Shown here piece after piece: positions 1-9,802 of a stretch of DNA of 64,000 nt (positions within the stretch are counted from its first letter, which is position 1; the number at the start of each line of letters is the position of its first letter). The stretch covers positions 4,774,001 to 4,838,000 of the forward strand of contig NZ_CP042430.1 in NCBI RefSeq assembly GCF_007970665.1, written 5' to 3'. The notes below the pieces were generated by a model. That model made no database searches, was not told where the DNA came from, and saw nothing but the letters and a program-made list of their open reading frames with translations. The translations under genes and the position numbers were made by a program. This DNA comes from Baekduia soli (GTDB lineage Bacteria > Actinomycetota > Thermoleophilia > Solirubrobacterales > Solirubrobacteraceae).

Positions 1-805
1 CCACGGTGGGCGTACCGGGCGGCGCGAAGAGCTGCAGGTGCGTGAAGCCCTCCAGGAAGCGCACGGTCACCAGGCGCCTGCCGCCGGCCAGCGCGAACGC
101 GGGCTCGGGTCCCAGGTCGGCGTAGGCGTCGTCGAGGGTCTCGCCGCCCAGCGGCGCGTCGCGCGCGGGCACGGGCTCGCGGCCGCCGTCGGGCAGCTTG
201 CGGTCGTCGAGCGTGAGATGGGTCATCGGCCCGTGGCGCAGCACGAGGTCCTCGCGCGCGACGCCGGGCAGCGCGAGGTAGGGGTGGAAGCCGAAGGAGA
301 TCGGCACGGGCCGTTCGCTCGTCGGCGTCAGCGTCGTGGTGACCGTCAGCCGCCCGGGCGCCAGCGCCACCTCCATCGCGAGGCGGTGCGGGAACGGGAA
401 GGCCTCCATGATCCCGGGGTCGGCGCCGAGGTCGGCCTCGGCGCGCAGCAGGCCGGGGTCGGCGTGCCGCACGACCCAGCCGGGGTAGGCCGCCAGCAGG
501 CCGTGGCTCGGCAGCCCGTGCTCCTCGGTGTGCAGCCGCGGCGTCGTGGCGTCCAACGCGACGTCGACGCCGGCCGCGCGGTAGGAGAAGCCCCCGAGCC
601 GGTTGGCCCACGGGTGCAGGAGCGGGATGCCGAACGTCGACCCGCGCGAGGCGTAGGCGTCCAGCCCGCCGCGCAGGCCCAGCAGCTCGCGCCCGCGGTG
701 GCGCAGCGACGCCCCGACCATCCCCGCGCCGGGCACCCAGCGGGCCTCGAGGTCGTCGGCGCGGAGGGTGACGTCGGCGGGGCTCACCGGCCCATCCTCG
801 CGCAT
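1..805 (-). CDS. Aldose 1-epimerase (galactose mutarotase) family, 3' end outside window
   Basis: About 268 codons are visible, read from an ATG at 805 towards position 1; no stop is reached, so the C-terminus is missing. Aldose 1-epimerases interconvert alpha and beta anomers of hexoses in the cytoplasm. The reading frame has the family features: a substrate-pocket segment with FGIPLLHPWANRL near residue 45, the EEHGLPSHG segment near residue 82 with the expected His, and FGFHPYLALPG near residue 152 with the second conserved His. It is divergent from the serine protease gene at 886, separated by about 80 bases. The family call is good; the sugar is not determined. Confidence 0.82.
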   Translation of the reverse strand, partial: MREDGPVSPADVTLRADDLEARWVPGAGMVGASLRHRGRELLGLRGGLDAYASRGSTFGIPLLHPWANRLGGFSYRAAGVDVALDATTPRLHTEEHGLPSHGLLAAYPGWVVRHADPGLLRAEADLGADPGIMEAFPFPHRLAMEVALAPGRLTVTTTLTPTSERPVPISFGFHPYLALPGVAREDLVLRHGPMTHLTLDDRKLPDGGREPVPARDAPLGGETLDDAYADLGPEPAFALAGGRRLVTVRFLEGFTHLQLFAPPGTPTV

Positions 806-885
806 CGCGGCTCGGCGCCAGGTCTGGACGTCTTACGTACGCTTAACCCCGCACTGGTGCTCCCTAAAGGAGAACCGGGCACAGT

Positions 886-2112
886 GTGCGCATGTCGCCC
901 AAGCATCTGTGGAGCGGGAACTGGCGTGCCGAGACCGAGGCCGAGGCCGAGGAGCGTCGCCGCCGGGAGGCCGAGCAGCCCACCCCTGAGCGCCCCACCC
1001 GCGTCGAGCACCACGCGACGGGCGATCCGCAGTCCCCGCGACGCGGCCTGTGGGCGGCCGGGACCGTCGCGCTCGTCGTCGCCGCCGCGGCCGGCTTCGG
1101 CGCCTACGCGCTCATCGACGGCGGCGGCAACGGGTCCGGCACCGGCACCGCGCGGCCCGCCGCGCTGCCCGCGACGGCCTCCAAGCCGCTGGCCCCCCAG
1201 CGCGGCCAGACCCGCGCCGGGCAGATCTACGCCGCGGCCAGCCCGGCCGTGGTCTCCATCCGCACCAGCTCGGGGACGGGCACCGGCTTCCTCATCGACG
1301 ACAAGGGCACGCTGGTCACCAACGACCACGTCGTCGAGACGTCGAAGACCGTCAGCGTCAAGTTCGGCACCGACGGGCGCACGATCTCCGGCGAGGTCCG
1401 CGGCGTCGACCCCTCGAGCGACCTGGCCGTCGTCCACATCGACCCGTCGGCCGCGCCGCCGGACGCCAAGCCGCTGCAGTTCGCCGACTCGCGCGGCGTC
1501 TCGGTCGGCGACACGGTCATCGCGATCGGCAACCCCTTCGGCCTGGACCGCACCGCGACCGAGGGCATCGTCTCCAGCCTGGGCCGTACCCTCCAGGCCC
1601 CCAACGGCTTCCAGATCGACGGCGTCATCCAGACCGACGCGGCGATCAACCCCGGCAACTCGGGCGGCCCGCTGCTCGACGACGGCGGCAAGGTCATCGG
1701 CGTCAACTCGCAGATCGCGACCAACGGCGTCAGCAACGGCAACGTCGGCATCGGCTTCGCGGTGCCGTCCAACACCGTGCGCCAGGTCGTCCCCGGCCTC
1801 GAGCAGGGCAAGACGGTCAGCCACGCCTGGCTCGGCGTGGAGACCGGCTCGAGCTCCAGCGACCCGACGTCGACCAGCGGCGGCGCCCAGATCACCGACG
1901 TCACGCCGGGCGGCCCGGCCGATGACGCGGGCCTGCAGGTCGGCGACGTCGTCACGAAGATCGACGGCACCGCCGTCAACGACGCGACCGACCTGTCGAC
2001 CGCGATCAACGGCAAGGCCGCGGGCGACCGCATCACCCTGACCGTGCGGCGCGCCGGTGACCAGCAGCAGCTCGACGTGCGGCTGCGGGAGCGCCCCGCG
2101 CACATCCCATGA
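886..2112 (+). CDS. Membrane-anchored S1C serine protease with PDZ domain (HtrA/DegP-like)
   Basis: This 408-residue protein has a charged cytoplasmic N-terminus, one membrane segment (about 55-76), a Gly/Thr/Pro linker, a trypsin-like domain and a C-terminal PDZ domain (about 305-400). The catalytic triad is visible: His148 in TNDHVVE, Asp179 in SSDLAVV and Ser259 in GNSGGPL. HtrA-type proteases degrade or sense misfolded proteins outside the membrane. The GTG at 886 is preferred because AAAGGAG at 866-872 lies 13 bases upstream; an ATG at 892 is the alternative. Its stop overlaps the next start (ATGA at 2109), so it heads the VWA/MoxR operon. High confidence in family; substrate unknown. 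Confidence 0.9.
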   Translation: MRMSPKHLWSGNWRAETEAEAEERRRREAEQPTPERPTRVEHHATGDPQSPRRGLWAAGTVALVVAAAAGFGAYALIDGGGNGSGTGTARPAALPATASKPLAPQRGQTRAGQIYAAASPAVVSIRTSSGTGTGFLIDDKGTLVTNDHVVETSKTVSVKFGTDGRTISGEVRGVDPSSDLAVVHIDPSAAPPDAKPLQFADSRGVSVGDTVIAIGNPFGLDRTATEGIVSSLGRTLQAPNGFQIDGVIQTDAAINPGNSGGPLLDDGGKVIGVNSQIATNGVSNGNVGIGFAVPSNTVRQVVPGLEQGKTVSHAWLGVETGSSSSDPTSTSGGAQITDVTPGGPADDAGLQVGDVVTKIDGTAVNDATDLSTAINGKAAGDRITLTVRRAGDQQQLDVRLRERPAHIP

Positions 2113-3071
2113 GCTTCGCGGCACCGCTCATCCTGATCGCGCTGGTCGTCGTGCCCGCCCTGGCGGTCTGGTACGCCGGGCTGCAGCGCCGGCGGCGCCG
2201 CGCGGCCGCCGCGTTCGCCGCCCCGCTGCTCGCCGCCTCGGTGGCCCCGGCGCGGCCGCGCTGGCGCAGGCACGTGCCCGTCCTGTTCTTCGCGGTGGCG
2301 ATCGCCGCGCTCGTCGTGGCCGCCGCGCGCCCGCAGCGGACCGTCGCCGTGCCCGTGGAGCAGGCCCAGATCATGCTGCTGACCGACGTCAGCGGCTCCA
2401 TGCTGGCCACCGACGTCAAGCCCAACCGGCTCACCGCCGTCCGCCGTGCGGCGCAGGCGTTCATCGACTCGGTGCCGGGTCAGGTCAAGGTCGGCGTCAT
2501 GGCCTTCAACCAGACCCCGCAGGTCCTCGCCTCGCCCACCACCGACCGCGACGCGCTCACGGCCGCGCTGGGGCGCCTGCAGTCCCACGGAGGCACGGCG
2601 ACCGGCGAGGCGATCCAGACCGCGGTGCGCGTGCTGCGCCAGGCCGTGCCGACCGACGGGCGCAAGCCGCCCTCGGCGATCGTCCTGCTCTCCGACGGCG
2701 TGTCGACCCGCGGCGTGGACCCCGTCGCCGCCGCCCAGGCGGCCGGCAGGCTGAAGATCCCGATCTACACGGTCGCGCTGGGCACCGCGAACGGGACGAT
2801 CACGGTCCCGCGGCCCGGCGGCCGGGGCACCGAGGTGCGCAGGGTCCCGCCGGATCCCCAGGCCCTGGCGCGCGTCGCCCAGGTCTCCGGCGGCCGGGCG
2901 ACGACGGCGGCCGACGCGGCGTCGCTCAAGCAGGTCTACGAACGGCTGGGCTCCCAGCTGAGCCACAAGAAGGTCCCCCGCGAGATCACCGCCGGCTTCG
3001 CCGGTGCCGGCCTGGCGCTGCTGGCGCTGGGCTCCGCCCTGTCGCTGCGCTGGTTCGGCCGCCTCATCTGA
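2109..3071 (+). CDS. VWA-domain membrane protein (BatA-like), first copy
   Basis: The 320-residue protein begins with a hydrophobic segment (about 5-25), a second one near residues 60-75, then a von Willebrand A domain carrying the metal-ion-dependent adhesion motif DVSGS at Asp93, and ends in a third membrane segment. This is the Bat/Aer architecture of proteins encoded with MoxR ATPases. The start overlaps the protease stop (ATGA), which implies translational coupling. It is paralogous to the gene at 5058-6016: both begin MSFA, share the ITAGFA segment and have nearly the same length. It probably acts at the membrane with MoxR and DUF58 partners; the client is unknown. Confidence 0.86.
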   Translation: MSFAAPLILIALVVVPALAVWYAGLQRRRRRAAAAFAAPLLAASVAPARPRWRRHVPVLFFAVAIAALVVAAARPQRTVAVPVEQAQIMLLTDVSGSMLATDVKPNRLTAVRRAAQAFIDSVPGQVKVGVMAFNQTPQVLASPTTDRDALTAALGRLQSHGGTATGEAIQTAVRVLRQAVPTDGRKPPSAIVLLSDGVSTRGVDPVAAAQAAGRLKIPIYTVALGTANGTITVPRPGGRGTEVRRVPPDPQALARVAQVSGGRATTAADAASLKQVYERLGSQLSHKKVPREITAGFAGAGLALLALGSALSLRWFGRLI

Positions 3072-3088
3072 CCCCTGAAGGAGACCCC

Positions 3089-4153
3089 ATGAACGACGAC
3101 CCCACCATCCGCCACCGGCCCGACGACGACGAGCGTCTCGAGACCGCGCGCGGCGAGGCCCACGACGACCCGCGCCGCGCGCTCGGCGAGGCGCTGCACG
3201 AGCTCAAGCGCGTCATCGTCGGCCAGGACGCGATGCTCGAGCGCCTGCTCGTCAGCCTGCTCGCCGGCGGCCACGTCCTGCTGGAGGGCGTGCCCGGCCT
3301 GGCCAAGACGCTGACGGTGCGGACGCTGGCCGACGTCGTCGGCGGCTCGTTCCGCCGCATCCAGTTCACGCCCGACCTGGTCCCGGCCGACCTCGTCGGC
3401 ACGCGCATCTGGCGTCCCGACACGGGCAAGTTCGACACCGAGCTGGGGCCCGTGTTCGGCAACCTGCTGCTCGCCGACGAGATCAACCGCGCCCCGGCCA
3501 AGGTCCAGTCGGCGCTGCTGGAGGTCATGCAGGAGCACCAGGTCACCATCGGCGGCACGACGTTCCCGGTGCCGCGGCCGTTCCTCGTGCTGGCCACCCA
3601 GAACCCGATCGAGTCCGAGGGCACCTACCCGCTGCCCGAGGCCCAGGTCGACCGGTTCCTCATGAAGCTGCTCGTCGACTACCCCACGCCCGGCGAGGAG
3701 GCCGCCGTCGTCGGCCGCAGCCTCGGCGCGGCCGCCGAGGTGCGCCAGCGCCTGGGCCTCGACGACCTCGAGCGCTTCGCCCGCGTCGCGCAGGCCGTCC
3801 TCGTCGACCGCGAGATCATCGCCTACGCCGTCGCGCTGGCCGACGCCACGCGCCACCCGGCCGAGAACGGCCTGTCCGACATGGCGGGCATGGTCGAGTA
3901 CGGCGCCAGCCCGCGCGGGCCGATCGGCCTCATCCACGCCGCCCGCGCCCTGGCGATGCTGCGCGGCCGCGGCTACGTCAGCGCGGCCGACGTGCGCGAC
4001 CTGGCGCCCGACGTGCTGCGCCACCGCCTCGTGCTGTCCTACGACGCCCTGAGCGAGGGCGTCACGGCCGACGCGATCCTCGCCCGCGTGCTCGAGACCG
4101 TGCCCGAGCCCGACGACCGCTACGCGCGCCGCGCACGGACGGCGGCGGCATGA
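3089..4153 (+). CDS. MoxR-family AAA+ ATPase
   Basis: A 354-residue AAA+ ATPase of the MoxR group, cytoplasmic chaperone-like proteins thought to help assemble or activate complexes together with VWA proteins. Walker A is EGVPGLAKT (66-74), Walker B is [11 protein letters not shown] with Asp130-Glu131, and sensor-1 TQNP and the arginine-finger region EAQVDRF follow. The ATG at 3089 is chosen because GAAGGAG (3077-3083) lies five bases upstream. The gene sits between a VWA gene and a DUF58 gene and overlaps the latter by ATGA. An acidic, disordered-looking leader occupies residues 1-30. Family call is secure. Confidence 0.93.
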   Translation: MNDDPTIRHRPDDDERLETARGEAHDDPRRALGEALHELKRVIVGQDAMLERLLVSLLAGGHVLLEGVPGLAKTLTVRTLADVVGGSFRRIQFTPDLVPADLVGTRIWRPDTGKFDTELGPVFGNLLLADEINRAPAKVQSALLEVMQEHQVTIGGTTFPVPRPFLVLATQNPIESEGTYPLPEAQVDRFLMKLLVDYPTPGEEAAVVGRSLGAAAEVRQRLGLDDLERFARVAQAVLVDREIIAYAVALADATRHPAENGLSDMAGMVEYGASPRGPIGLIHAARALAMLRGRGYVSAADVRDLAPDVLRHRLVLSYDALSEGVTADAILARVLETVPEPDDRYARRARTAAA

Positions 4154-5061
4154 GCCCCGCGGGCGCCCTCGCGCCCCCTGCCGCACGGCAGGGACCCGGG
4201 CCGATGCCGCCCGCGCTGCTCGACGCCCTCGGGCTCGCGGTCTCGCACCGCGTCGCGGGGGCCCTGCCGGGCGACCGGCGGGCCGCGGGCGTCGGCGCCG
4301 GCACCGAACTGGCCCAGCTGCGGCCCTACGTCCTCGGCGACGACGTGCGGCGCCTGGACGCGGCCGCCTCGGCCCGGACCGGCGAGCCGCACGTGCGCCT
4401 GCAGGTGCCCGAGCGCACGCTGACGACCTGGCTGGCGATCGACGTCTCGTCCTCGATGGCCTTCGGCACCACCAACCGCCTCAAGGCCGACGTCGCCGAG
4501 GGCGTGGCTCTCGCGCTCGGGCGCCTGGCCCTGCGCCACGCCGGGCGCCTGGGCATCCTCACCTTCGGCACGGGCGCCTCGCGCGTGCTGCCGCCACGAG
4601 GCTCCAAGGCCGGGCTCGTGGCGCTGCGCCGCGTCCTGGCCGAGGGCGTCGGCGTCGACGGCCACGGCGACCCGCGCGCGCTCGGCGACGCGCTGGGCCG
4701 GCTCGGCCGAGTCGCGCGCCAGCCGGGGTTCGTCGCGGTCATCTCCGACTTCCGCGAGCAGCACGACTGGACCCGGCCCCTGGGCAGCCTGCGCGCCCAC
4801 CACGCGGTCCTGGCCGTCGAGATCGGGGATCCGCGCGAGTCCGCGGTGCCCGCCGTGGGACGCATCGCGGTCGTCGACCCCGAGACCGGGCGGCGGCTGG
4901 AGGTCGACACCTCCAACCGGCGCGTGCGTGATCGCTTCGCCGCGCTGGAGGCCGAGCGCCGCGCGACCCTGACCTCCGAGCTTCGCCGGCTGCGCGTCGA
5001 CCACGTGACGCTGAGCACCGACGGCGACTGGCTCCTGGACCTCGGCCGGCGCCTGGCATGA
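4150..5061 (+). CDS. DUF58 domain protein with VWA fold
   Basis: This 303-residue soluble protein carries the DUF58 signature around residues 55-85 ([17 protein letters not shown]) followed by a VWA-like domain with the metal-site motif DVSSS at Asp98. DUF58 proteins are almost always encoded next to MoxR ATPases and are believed to be their partners. Both ends overlap neighbours with ATGA junctions, so this is the middle of a tightly coupled operon. There is no signal peptide or membrane segment, so it is likely cytoplasmic. Function beyond the MoxR association is not established. Confidence 0.85.
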   Translation: MSPAGALAPPAARQGPGPMPPALLDALGLAVSHRVAGALPGDRRAAGVGAGTELAQLRPYVLGDDVRRLDAAASARTGEPHVRLQVPERTLTTWLAIDVSSSMAFGTTNRLKADVAEGVALALGRLALRHAGRLGILTFGTGASRVLPPRGSKAGLVALRRVLAEGVGVDGHGDPRALGDALGRLGRVARQPGFVAVISDFREQHDWTRPLGSLRAHHAVLAVEIGDPRESAVPAVGRIAVVDPETGRRLEVDTSNRRVRDRFAALEAERRATLTSELRRLRVDHVTLSTDGDWLLDLGRRLA

Positions 5062-6016
5062 GCTTCGCCTCCCCCTGTGGCTCCTGGCCCTGTTGGCGGT
5101 CCCGGTCGCGCTGGCCGCCTACGTGGCCTCGCGGCGGCGCACGACGCACTACGCGATGCGCTTCCCGGCGACCGCGACGCTCGCGCTGGCCGCGGGCGCG
5201 GTCTCGCCGTGGCGCCGCCACGTGCCCGCGGGGCTGGCGCTGGCCGCGCTGGCCGCGCTGGCGCTCGCGCTGGCCAAGCCGCAGGCGACCGTCGCGGTGC
5301 CGATCCAGGGGGCCTCGATCATGCTCGTCACCGACCACTCCGCGTCCATGTCGGCCACCGACGTCGACCCCGACCGCCTGTCGGCGGCCAAGAGCGCGGC
5401 CGAGACGTTCCTGGGCAAGCTGCCGAAGGCCACGCGCGTCGGCGTGGTCACCTACTCCGACGGCCCGGACGGCAACCAGGGCCTGACGACCGACCGCGAG
5501 CCCGTGCGCGCCGCCATCGAGGCGCAGATGGCCTCGGGCGCGACGGCGACCGGCGACGCGCTGAGCGTCGCGCTCGGCGACCTCGGCCCCGCGACCGCGC
5601 GGTCGGGCGCCAAGCGGCCCCCGTCGGCGATCGTGCTGCTCTCCGACGGCAAGACGACGACGGGCAGCGATCCGCTGGAGGCCGCCCGCGCCGCCAAGCG
5701 GGCCGGGGTGCCGATCTACACGGTCGCGCTGGGAACCGACGACGCCACGATCCCGGGCCCGCAGGGCAGCTTCGGCCCGCAGATCGCGGTCCCGCCGGAC
5801 CCCGAGACCCTGAAGGCGATCTCCGAGATCTCCGGCGGCCGCGCGTTCTCCACGGGGGACTCCGGCCGGCTGCAGGACATCTACAAGGAGCTGGGCTCGC
5901 GCCTGGCCACCAAGCACGAGCACCGCGAGATCACCGCCGGCTTCGCCGCCGCGGGCCTCGTGCTCCTGCTGGCCGCCGGCCTGACCTCACTGCCGCGCCT
6001 GGGCCGCCTGCCCTAG
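5058..6016 (+). CDS. VWA-domain membrane protein (BatA-like), second copy, apparent one-base frameshift near 5071-5075
   Basis: From the ATG at 5058 (ATGA overlap with the DUF58 stop) the first codons read MSFASP, then the frame breaks at a run of five C (5071-5075). Adding one C gives MSFASPLWLLALLAV, which continues smoothly into the downstream frame and yields a 319-residue product, matching the 320-residue paralogue at 2109 that also begins MSFA. The body carries a VWA domain with DHSAS as metal site, and N-terminal and C-terminal membrane segments. As the sequence stands, only an internal TTG at 5093 could start the long frame. A base-calling error is the simplest explanation; real inactivation is possible. 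Confidence 0.8.
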
Positions 6017-6020
6017 ACGA

Positions 6021-6308
6021 TCAGGAGCCCTGCAGGCGCGTCGAGGTGATGCGGAAGTGCCCGCCGCCGACGAACTCGATGTCGATGTCGGTCGGCGCGC
6101 CGGAGAGGACGGTCGTGCAGCGCACGCGGGCGCCCTTGTCGGCCTTGACCCCGTCGGGGCAGTGGACGTCGATCGTCGTGCCGGTCTGGCGCTGGACGAA
6201 GTCGGCGATCTTGGTCTCGAGGTCCTGGCGGTCGACGGTGTTGCCGCACGCGGTCAGCGCGACGGCCGACAGCGCCAGGAGCGCTGCCGGCGCCGCGCCG
6301 CGGCTCAC
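6021..6308 (-). CDS. Small DUF4333-type lipoprotein
   Basis: A 95-residue protein beginning with a short positively charged stretch, a hydrophobic core and the lipobox LTAC (Cys21), followed by a compact domain with two further cysteines (Cys50, Cys64), as in actinobacterial DUF4333 proteins. It is expected to be lipidated and held on the outer face of the membrane. The GTG start at 6308 overlaps the stop of the glycosyltransferase gene (GTGA), so it is the last gene of that operon. It ends five bases from the convergent VWA gene. Function unknown. Confidence 0.8.
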   Translation of the reverse strand: MSRGAAPAALLALSAVALTACGNTVDRQDLETKIADFVQRQTGTTIDVHCPDGVKADKGARVRCTTVLSGAPTDIDIEFVGGGHFRITSTRLQGS

Positions 6309-8653
6309 GCCTCGACGTCGGCGGCCTCTCCGCGCCGGTGGGGCAGCGGCGGCAGCTCGACCGGGCTGGCGTGCATCGCGCGCAGGCGCACGTCCTTCCA
6401 GCTGACGCCCTCGCCCAGCAGGGCGGGGACGCCCATCACGAACGCCGTGGCGATCTCGACGGCCTGGAGGATGATCCCGTAGCCCAGCGCGTCCTCGGCG
6501 CTGACGCCGTAGCCCTTGTGCAGGACGAAGACGCACGCGGCCTGGAAGACGCCCAGGTTCGACGGCGTCGCGGGCAGCACGGCGCTGACGTTGACCGCGA
6601 AGAGCACGGCGGCGGCCGCCCCGATGCCCGCGCGGTCGTCGAGGCCGAACGCGACGAGCAGCACGTAGCAGGACAACCACTGGATGGCCCAGGCCGCGAG
6701 CTGGGTGGCGATCGCGACCGAGCCCAGCCGCACCTGGCGGAAGACCTCGAGGCCGTCGCGCACCTGGCGGGTCGTCTCGCGCGCGCCCCGGGCCCAGCGG
6801 CGGATGCGCGTCGAGCGCGCGCGCAGGCCCTCGCGCAGCAGCGCGGGCGCGCCGAGCACCGTGGCCAGGATGACCAGCGGCAGCGCGGCGAAGGCCACCA
6901 GGCCGCCCTGGCGGTGATGGAAGACGGGGACCGACTCGAACATGATCGCCCCGAGCAGGGCGAGCGCGAAGATGTTCAGCAGGGCCTGCGAGACGATGGT
7001 GCCCAGGACGACGGGCAGCCCCTCCCGGGGACGCCCCAGGCGCCGCGCGACGATCATCGCACGGGCCGGCTCGCCCAGGCGCGCCGGCAGCGTCGCCGAC
7101 ATGAGCACGCCGATCATCGTGCCCTGCAGCGCGTCGCGCAGCCGGGGTCTGGGCGAGGCGGGCATCGCGGCGCGCAGGATCGCGGTCCACGCCACGGCGC
7201 GCACCGCCATGGAGGCGCACATGAGCGCGAGCGCGACGAGCACCCAGATCGGCGTGGCCTGCAGCAGCGAGCGGCCGATGCGGTCGATGCCCATCCGCTG
7301 GAGCGCCAGGAAGGAGCCGGCGGCGACCGCGGCGCCGAGGACGAGCAGGATCGCGCGGCGCAGCAGCGCCACCGCGGGCCGGCGCTCGGTCCGGGGGCGC
7401 GGCGGCTCGATCGTCGCCAGGCGCCGCGCCGGGACGCGCGGCAGCAGGTCGGCCGGCATCGCGCCCAGGCGCACGCCGGCGCGGTGGACGGCGCCCGCGG
7501 GCTCGCCCACGGCGATCGCGTCCTCGTAGGCGCCGAGGACCTCGGCGGCGACGCGCGGCCAGGCGTAGCGGTGGGCGCTCTCGAAGGCATTGGCGGCCAG
7601 CGCGGCGCGGCGCGGCGGGTCCAGGGCCAGCTCGCGCAGGGTGGCGCCGAGCGCCGCGGCGTCGCCGCGCGGGACCAGGATGCCGTCGACGCCGTCGCGC
7701 ACGACGCCCCGGTAGCCCGCGATGTCGGACGCGACGACCGGCGTGCCGGCGGCGAAGGCCTCCGTGAGGACCATGCCGAAGCTCTCGCCGCCCAGCGACG
7801 GCGCGGCCAGCACGTCGGCGCGGCGCAGCGCGGCGACCTTCGTCGCGTCGTCGACCTTGCCCAGGACGGTGATGCCCTCGCGACCGTCGAGCAGCAGCGG
7901 CTCGACCTCGTCGGGCGTCGCCCCGATGAGCGTCAGCTCGGCCGGGACGTGCTCGCGCAGGGCCTCGAAGGCCCGCAGGAGCACGGGCAGGCCCTTGCGC
8001 TCGACGGCCTGGCCGACGAACGCGACGCGCAGCGGCGGGGTGGGTGGGCCCTGGTCCGGCGCGACGTGCTCGAGCGTGTCGGGCACGGCCACGCCGTTGG
8101 GGATGATCCGGTAGCGCCCGCCGTAGAAGCGCTCGCCGGTCCAGGCGGCGGCCTCGGACACCGCGATGCGCACGTGCAGCCGGTTCAGCCGCCGGCGGGC
8201 GCCCATCGCGACCGCGATGCCGTTGCTCAGCGCGTTGGCCGAGTAGCAGTGGAAGGTGCCGACCAGCGGTGTGCCCTGGATCGACGTGAGCGCGTCCCAG
8301 GACAGCGTCGGCGCGACGGGCTCGTGCAGGTGGATGACGTCGTAGCCGCCGTGGCGCAGCTCGCGGCGCAGGTCGCGCACGCCCGCGGCCCCGGCGGACA
8401 GGTTGGACACCGCGCCGTTGGCCCCGAAGCCGACCGTGCGGCCCAGCGGGACGAGCCAGTCGGGCAGGTCGCGGTCCTGCGGCACGGCACCGTGATGCAT
8501 CCTCGCCGACCGGCGGTCGGGCGGATCCACGGGCGCCAGCACCCGCACATCGTGGCCGAGCGCCTCGAACTGGCCCTGGAGCGCCTCGATGTGCCGCGTG
8601 ACGCCCCCGGGGTAGGTCCACGAATAGGGGGAGACGAGCGCGATGCGCATCAC
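6305..8653 (-). CDS. Fusion of GT4 glycosyltransferase and flippase-like membrane domain (LPG-synthase TM type)
   Basis: This 782-residue protein joins two modules. Residues 1-385 are a GT-B fold glycosyltransferase: N-terminal LVSPYSWTYPGGV, a central IPNGV, and the nucleotide-sugar motif GGESFGMVLTEAFAAGTPVV near residue 285. After a linker, residues about 430-750 hold repeated hydrophobic helices resembling the UPF0104/lysylphosphatidylglycerol-synthase transmembrane family. A plausible role is glycosylation of a lipid carrier or phosphoinositide followed by, or coupled to, translocation; that is inference. GTG at 8653 and ATG at 8650 are both possible starts. It is divergent from the HemQ-like gene and overlaps a small lipoprotein downstream. 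Confidence 0.85.
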   Translation of the reverse strand: MMRIALVSPYSWTYPGGVTRHIEALQGQFEALGHDVRVLAPVDPPDRRSARMHHGAVPQDRDLPDWLVPLGRTVGFGANGAVSNLSAGAAGVRDLRRELRHGGYDVIHLHEPVAPTLSWDALTSIQGTPLVGTFHCYSANALSNGIAVAMGARRRLNRLHVRIAVSEAAAWTGERFYGGRYRIIPNGVAVPDTLEHVAPDQGPPTPPLRVAFVGQAVERKGLPVLLRAFEALREHVPAELTLIGATPDEVEPLLLDGREGITVLGKVDDATKVAALRRADVLAAPSLGGESFGMVLTEAFAAGTPVVASDIAGYRGVVRDGVDGILVPRGDAAALGATLRELALDPPRRAALAANAFESAHRYAWPRVAAEVLGAYEDAIAVGEPAGAVHRAGVRLGAMPADLLPRVPARRLATIEPPRPRTERRPAVALLRRAILLVLGAAVAAGSFLALQRMGIDRIGRSLLQATPIWVLVALALMCASMAVRAVAWTAILRAAMPASPRPRLRDALQGTMIGVLMSATLPARLGEPARAMIVARRLGRPREGLPVVLGTIVSQALLNIFALALLGAIMFESVPVFHHRQGGLVAFAALPLVILATVLGAPALLREGLRARSTRIRRWARGARETTRQVRDGLEVFRQVRLGSVAIATQLAAWAIQWLSCYVLLVAFGLDDRAGIGAAAAVLFAVNVSAVLPATPSNLGVFQAACVFVLHKGYGVSAEDALGYGIILQAVEIATAFVMGVPALLGEGVSWKDVRLRAMHASPVELPPLPHRRGEAADVEA

Positions 8654-8707
8654 GTGTGATGGTATCGCCGTAGCCTCGGGAATGGGTGTGGAGAACTACA
8701 CTCGTAC

Positions 8708-9409
8708 GTGCTCATGGCCGACCGTCACTTCGTCAAGTACACGTTCCTCCTGCTCGATCCTGCCTGGCGTCGCCTCCCGGAGTCCGAGCGCGCAGAGCAC
8801 AAGCAGGAGTTCCTCGCCGCCTGCGAGGACTTCGGCACCGACCACCTGCTGCAGGCCTTCTCGCTCGTGGGGACGCGGGGCGACGCCGACCTCATGCTCA
8901 TCTCCGAGACCGAGAACCTCGACCGGATCCACGAGTTCCACGTCGTACTGGCCCAGAGCGGCCTCATGAAGTGGGCCACGCAGCCCTACTCGTTCCTCGG
9001 GCTGCGCAAGACGAGCGAGTACTCCGACGAGGAGCGCCAGGTCCCCCGCCGGTTCAAGGGCAAGTACCTCTTCGTCTATCCGTTCGTCAAGACGCGCGGC
9101 TGGTACGCGCTGCCGCCCGACGAGCGCTGGCGGATCATGCAGGAGCACATCAAGGTCGGCCGCGAGTACCCGACGGTCGACAACCACACGACGTACTCCT
9201 TCGGGCTCGACGACCAGGAGTTCGTCGTCGCCTTCGACACGAACGACGCCGGCGCGTTCCTCGACCTCGTGCAGCGGCTGCGGACCACGGAGGCCTCGTC
9301 CTTCACGCTGCGCGACACGCCGTCGTTCACCTGCATCAACACCTCGCCGGAGCGTGCGGTCAACGCCCTGGACGGGGCGGCGCTGTCGGTCGGCGCCCCG
9401 CTGGGCTAG
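8708..9409 (+). CDS. Chlorite-dismutase family protein, HemQ-like (coproheme decarboxylase candidate)
   Basis: A 233-residue soluble protein of the chlorite dismutase superfamily. Visible family features are KYLFVYPFVKTRGWYALP (about 119-136), EHIKVGREYP and the segment following His160 (HTTYSFGLDDQEFVVAF), where the proximal heme histidine is expected. In Gram-positive bacteria such proteins usually are HemQ, which turns coproheme into heme b in the coproporphyrin-dependent pathway. No other heme gene is nearby, so HemQ is a family-based inference rather than context-based. Start may be GTG 8708 or ATG 8714. The 54 bases upstream are shared with the divergent glycosyltransferase gene. Confidence 0.83.
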   Translation: MLMADRHFVKYTFLLLDPAWRRLPESERAEHKQEFLAACEDFGTDHLLQAFSLVGTRGDADLMLISETENLDRIHEFHVVLAQSGLMKWATQPYSFLGLRKTSEYSDEERQVPRRFKGKYLFVYPFVKTRGWYALPPDERWRIMQEHIKVGREYPTVDNHTTYSFGLDDQEFVVAFDTNDAGAFLDLVQRLRTTEASSFTLRDTPSFTCINTSPERAVNALDGAALSVGAPLG

Positions 9410-9802
9410 GTGGAGGCGCGCCCCGCCGCGGGGCCGTTCGCGTTCCGCCGCGAGGCCGCCGCCGACCCGCACGAGCGCATCTGGCTGCTGGACGTCCAGG
9501 GCCGCGCCGTCGGGCGCTGCCGCACCGCGCCCGCGTCCGCGTCCGGCGACGACGGCGACCTCGGGACGCGCGCGGCGGTCATCCTCGAGCTGGCGATCGA
9601 CCCCGGCCACCGGCGCCGGGGCCTGGGCCGGCGGCTCATCGGCCACGCGGTCAACGACCTGCTCGTGCGCTCCCACGCCCCCGTGCTGGCCTGGGTCGAC
9701 GGCGGCGACCCGGGGGCGCTGGCCTTCCTGGGCCGCCACGGCTTCCGCCCCGACGGCACGGCGCGCCCGGACGGCGCCGTGCGCGTCGTGCGACGCCGCT
9801 GA
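9410..9802 (+). CDS. GNAT-family N-acetyltransferase
   Basis: A 130-residue protein with the acetyl-CoA-binding signature of GNAT enzymes: LAIDPGHRRRGLGRRLIGHAV (about 62-82), followed by the C-terminal beta strand region FLGRHGFRPDG. The GTG start abuts the stop codon of the HemQ-like gene, so the two are probably co-transcribed. The acceptor substrate cannot be inferred. The first 30 residues are short compared with usual GNAT N-termini, but the core fold appears complete. Confidence 0.75.
   Translation: MEARPAAGPFAFRREAAADPHERIWLLDVQGRAVGRCRTAPASASGDDGDLGTRAAVILELAIDPGHRRRGLGRRLIGHAVNDLLVRSHAPVLAWVDGGDPGALAFLGRHGFRPDGTARPDGAVRVVRRR

Noticed and set aside
38-2041. Long Arg/Pro-rich plus-strand open frame across the aldose epimerase and protease genes
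   Set aside because: It is an out-of-frame shadow caused by high GC; the true frames carry clear family motifs.
8648-8661. CATCAC-GT-GTGATG inverted repeat at the glycosyltransferase start
   Set aside because: Half of it is simply the GTG-ATG double start codon; arms are short, so operator function is not supported.
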